Source of the DNA: Firmicutes bacterium UBA5449
Lineage (GTDB): Bacteria > Bacillota > SHA-98 > UBA4971
Assembly (NCBI GenBank): GCA_002424305.1
Contig: DIQZ01000039.1
Location: 1-25,209, forward strand
Length of the DNA: 25,209 nt
Reading direction: 5' to 3'
Below the pieces are notes generated by a model. That model made no database searches and was not told the DNA's origin. It saw only the letters and a program-made list of their open reading frames with translations. Shown piece after piece: positions 24,902-25,209 of the stretch (its first letter is position 1; the number at the start of each line of letters is the position of its first letter). The position numbers and the translations under genes are program-made.

Positions 24902-25209
24902 CAATCAAGATTGCCCCATCAATACTCTCAGCAGACTTTGCGAACCTGGCTGAATCAACACAGACTGTCAGAGGTGCTGATTTGCTTCACGTGGATGTGA
25001 TGGACGGTCACTTTGTTCCTAACATAACTATAGGCATGCCGGTAGTGAGCGACCTTCGGAAATCAACGGATATTCCTCTTGATGTTCACCTCATGATAGA
25101 CAATCCTGACCTCTATATTCAGGCTTTCGCCGAAGCAGGCAGTTCGATTATTACAGTCCATGCAGAAGCCTCCCCACATCTCCACAGAACTATCCAGACT
25201 ATTAAAGAT
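24898..25209 (+). CDS. rpe: Ribulose-phosphate 3-epimerase (partial, runs off the right edge)
   Basis: The first 104 residues are in the window; a full enzyme is about 215-220. ATG 24898 overlaps the rsgA stop in an ATGA junction, behind an AGGAGGAGGGG site inside the rsgA end. Family motifs: IAPSILSADFANL, DLLHVDVMDGHFVPNITIG (metal/catalytic Asp and His), LDVHLMIDNP and a HAEAS histidine stretch. Interconverts ribulose-5-phosphate and xylulose-5-phosphate in the pentose phosphate pathway. Confidence 0.93.
   Translation, partial: MTIKIAPSILSADFANLAESTQTVRGADLLHVDVMDGHFVPNITIGMPVVSDLRKSTDIPLDVHLMIDNPDLYIQAFAEAGSSIITVHAEASPHLHRTIQTIKD

Overview
The window looks like ordinary chromosome from a diderm (two-membrane) member of the Bacillota, perhaps a Limnochordia-, Halanaerobiales- or Negativicutes-like lineage; the exact taxon cannot be fixed from this sequence alone. 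The Bacillota signal is the right-hand block rlmN, PP2C phosphatase, PASTA kinase, rsgA, rpe, together with a D-amino-acid transaminase and strong AGGAGG-type ribosome binding sites. The diderm signal is an exbB-exbD-tonB operon followed by an SLH/coiled-coil protein built like an outer-membrane tether. There are no tRNAs, rRNAs, CRISPR arrays or recognisable mobile elements, and no gene-free stretch longer than about 255 bases.

Left block (1-3366, + strand): the end of an unidentified membrane protein, a shortened M20-type hydrolase that has lost its lid domain and two key active-site residues, a two-domain P-loop/deoxyribosyltransferase-like protein with an altered Walker A motif, and a membrane PAS-GGDEF diguanylate cyclase. 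A short minus-strand gene (3396-3710) encodes what looks like only the N-terminal domain of the F1Fo ATP synthase delta subunit.

Middle block (3850-14008, + strand): D-amino-acid transaminase, a HAD phosphatase, a diacylglycerol-kinase-family lipid kinase, RimO, glutamate dehydrogenase, and then a complete BMP-type ABC importer (substrate-binding protein without a lipobox cysteine, a double ATPase and two permeases), which in this family typically imports nucleosides. The block closes with a rho-independent terminator at 14041-14093.

Envelope operon (14263-19523, + strand): ExbB/TolQ-like, ExbD/TolR-like and TonB/TolA-like proteins, a large exported beta-rich protein ending in a cohesin-like domain, and an exported SLH + coiled-coil + C-terminal helix protein. 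The order matches tolQ-tolR-tolA-tolB-pal, with unrelated proteins in the last two positions. This is the most interesting part of the window: it may be a proton-motive-force-driven system coupling the outer membrane to the cell wall. A minus-strand histidine phosphatase gene (19516-20130) meets it tail to tail.

Right block (20247-25209, + strand): rlmN, PP2C phosphatase, PASTA Ser/Thr kinase, rsgA and the start of rpe, closely packed. The last four fit one transcription unit coupling cell-wall-sensing phosphorylation to ribosome assembly.
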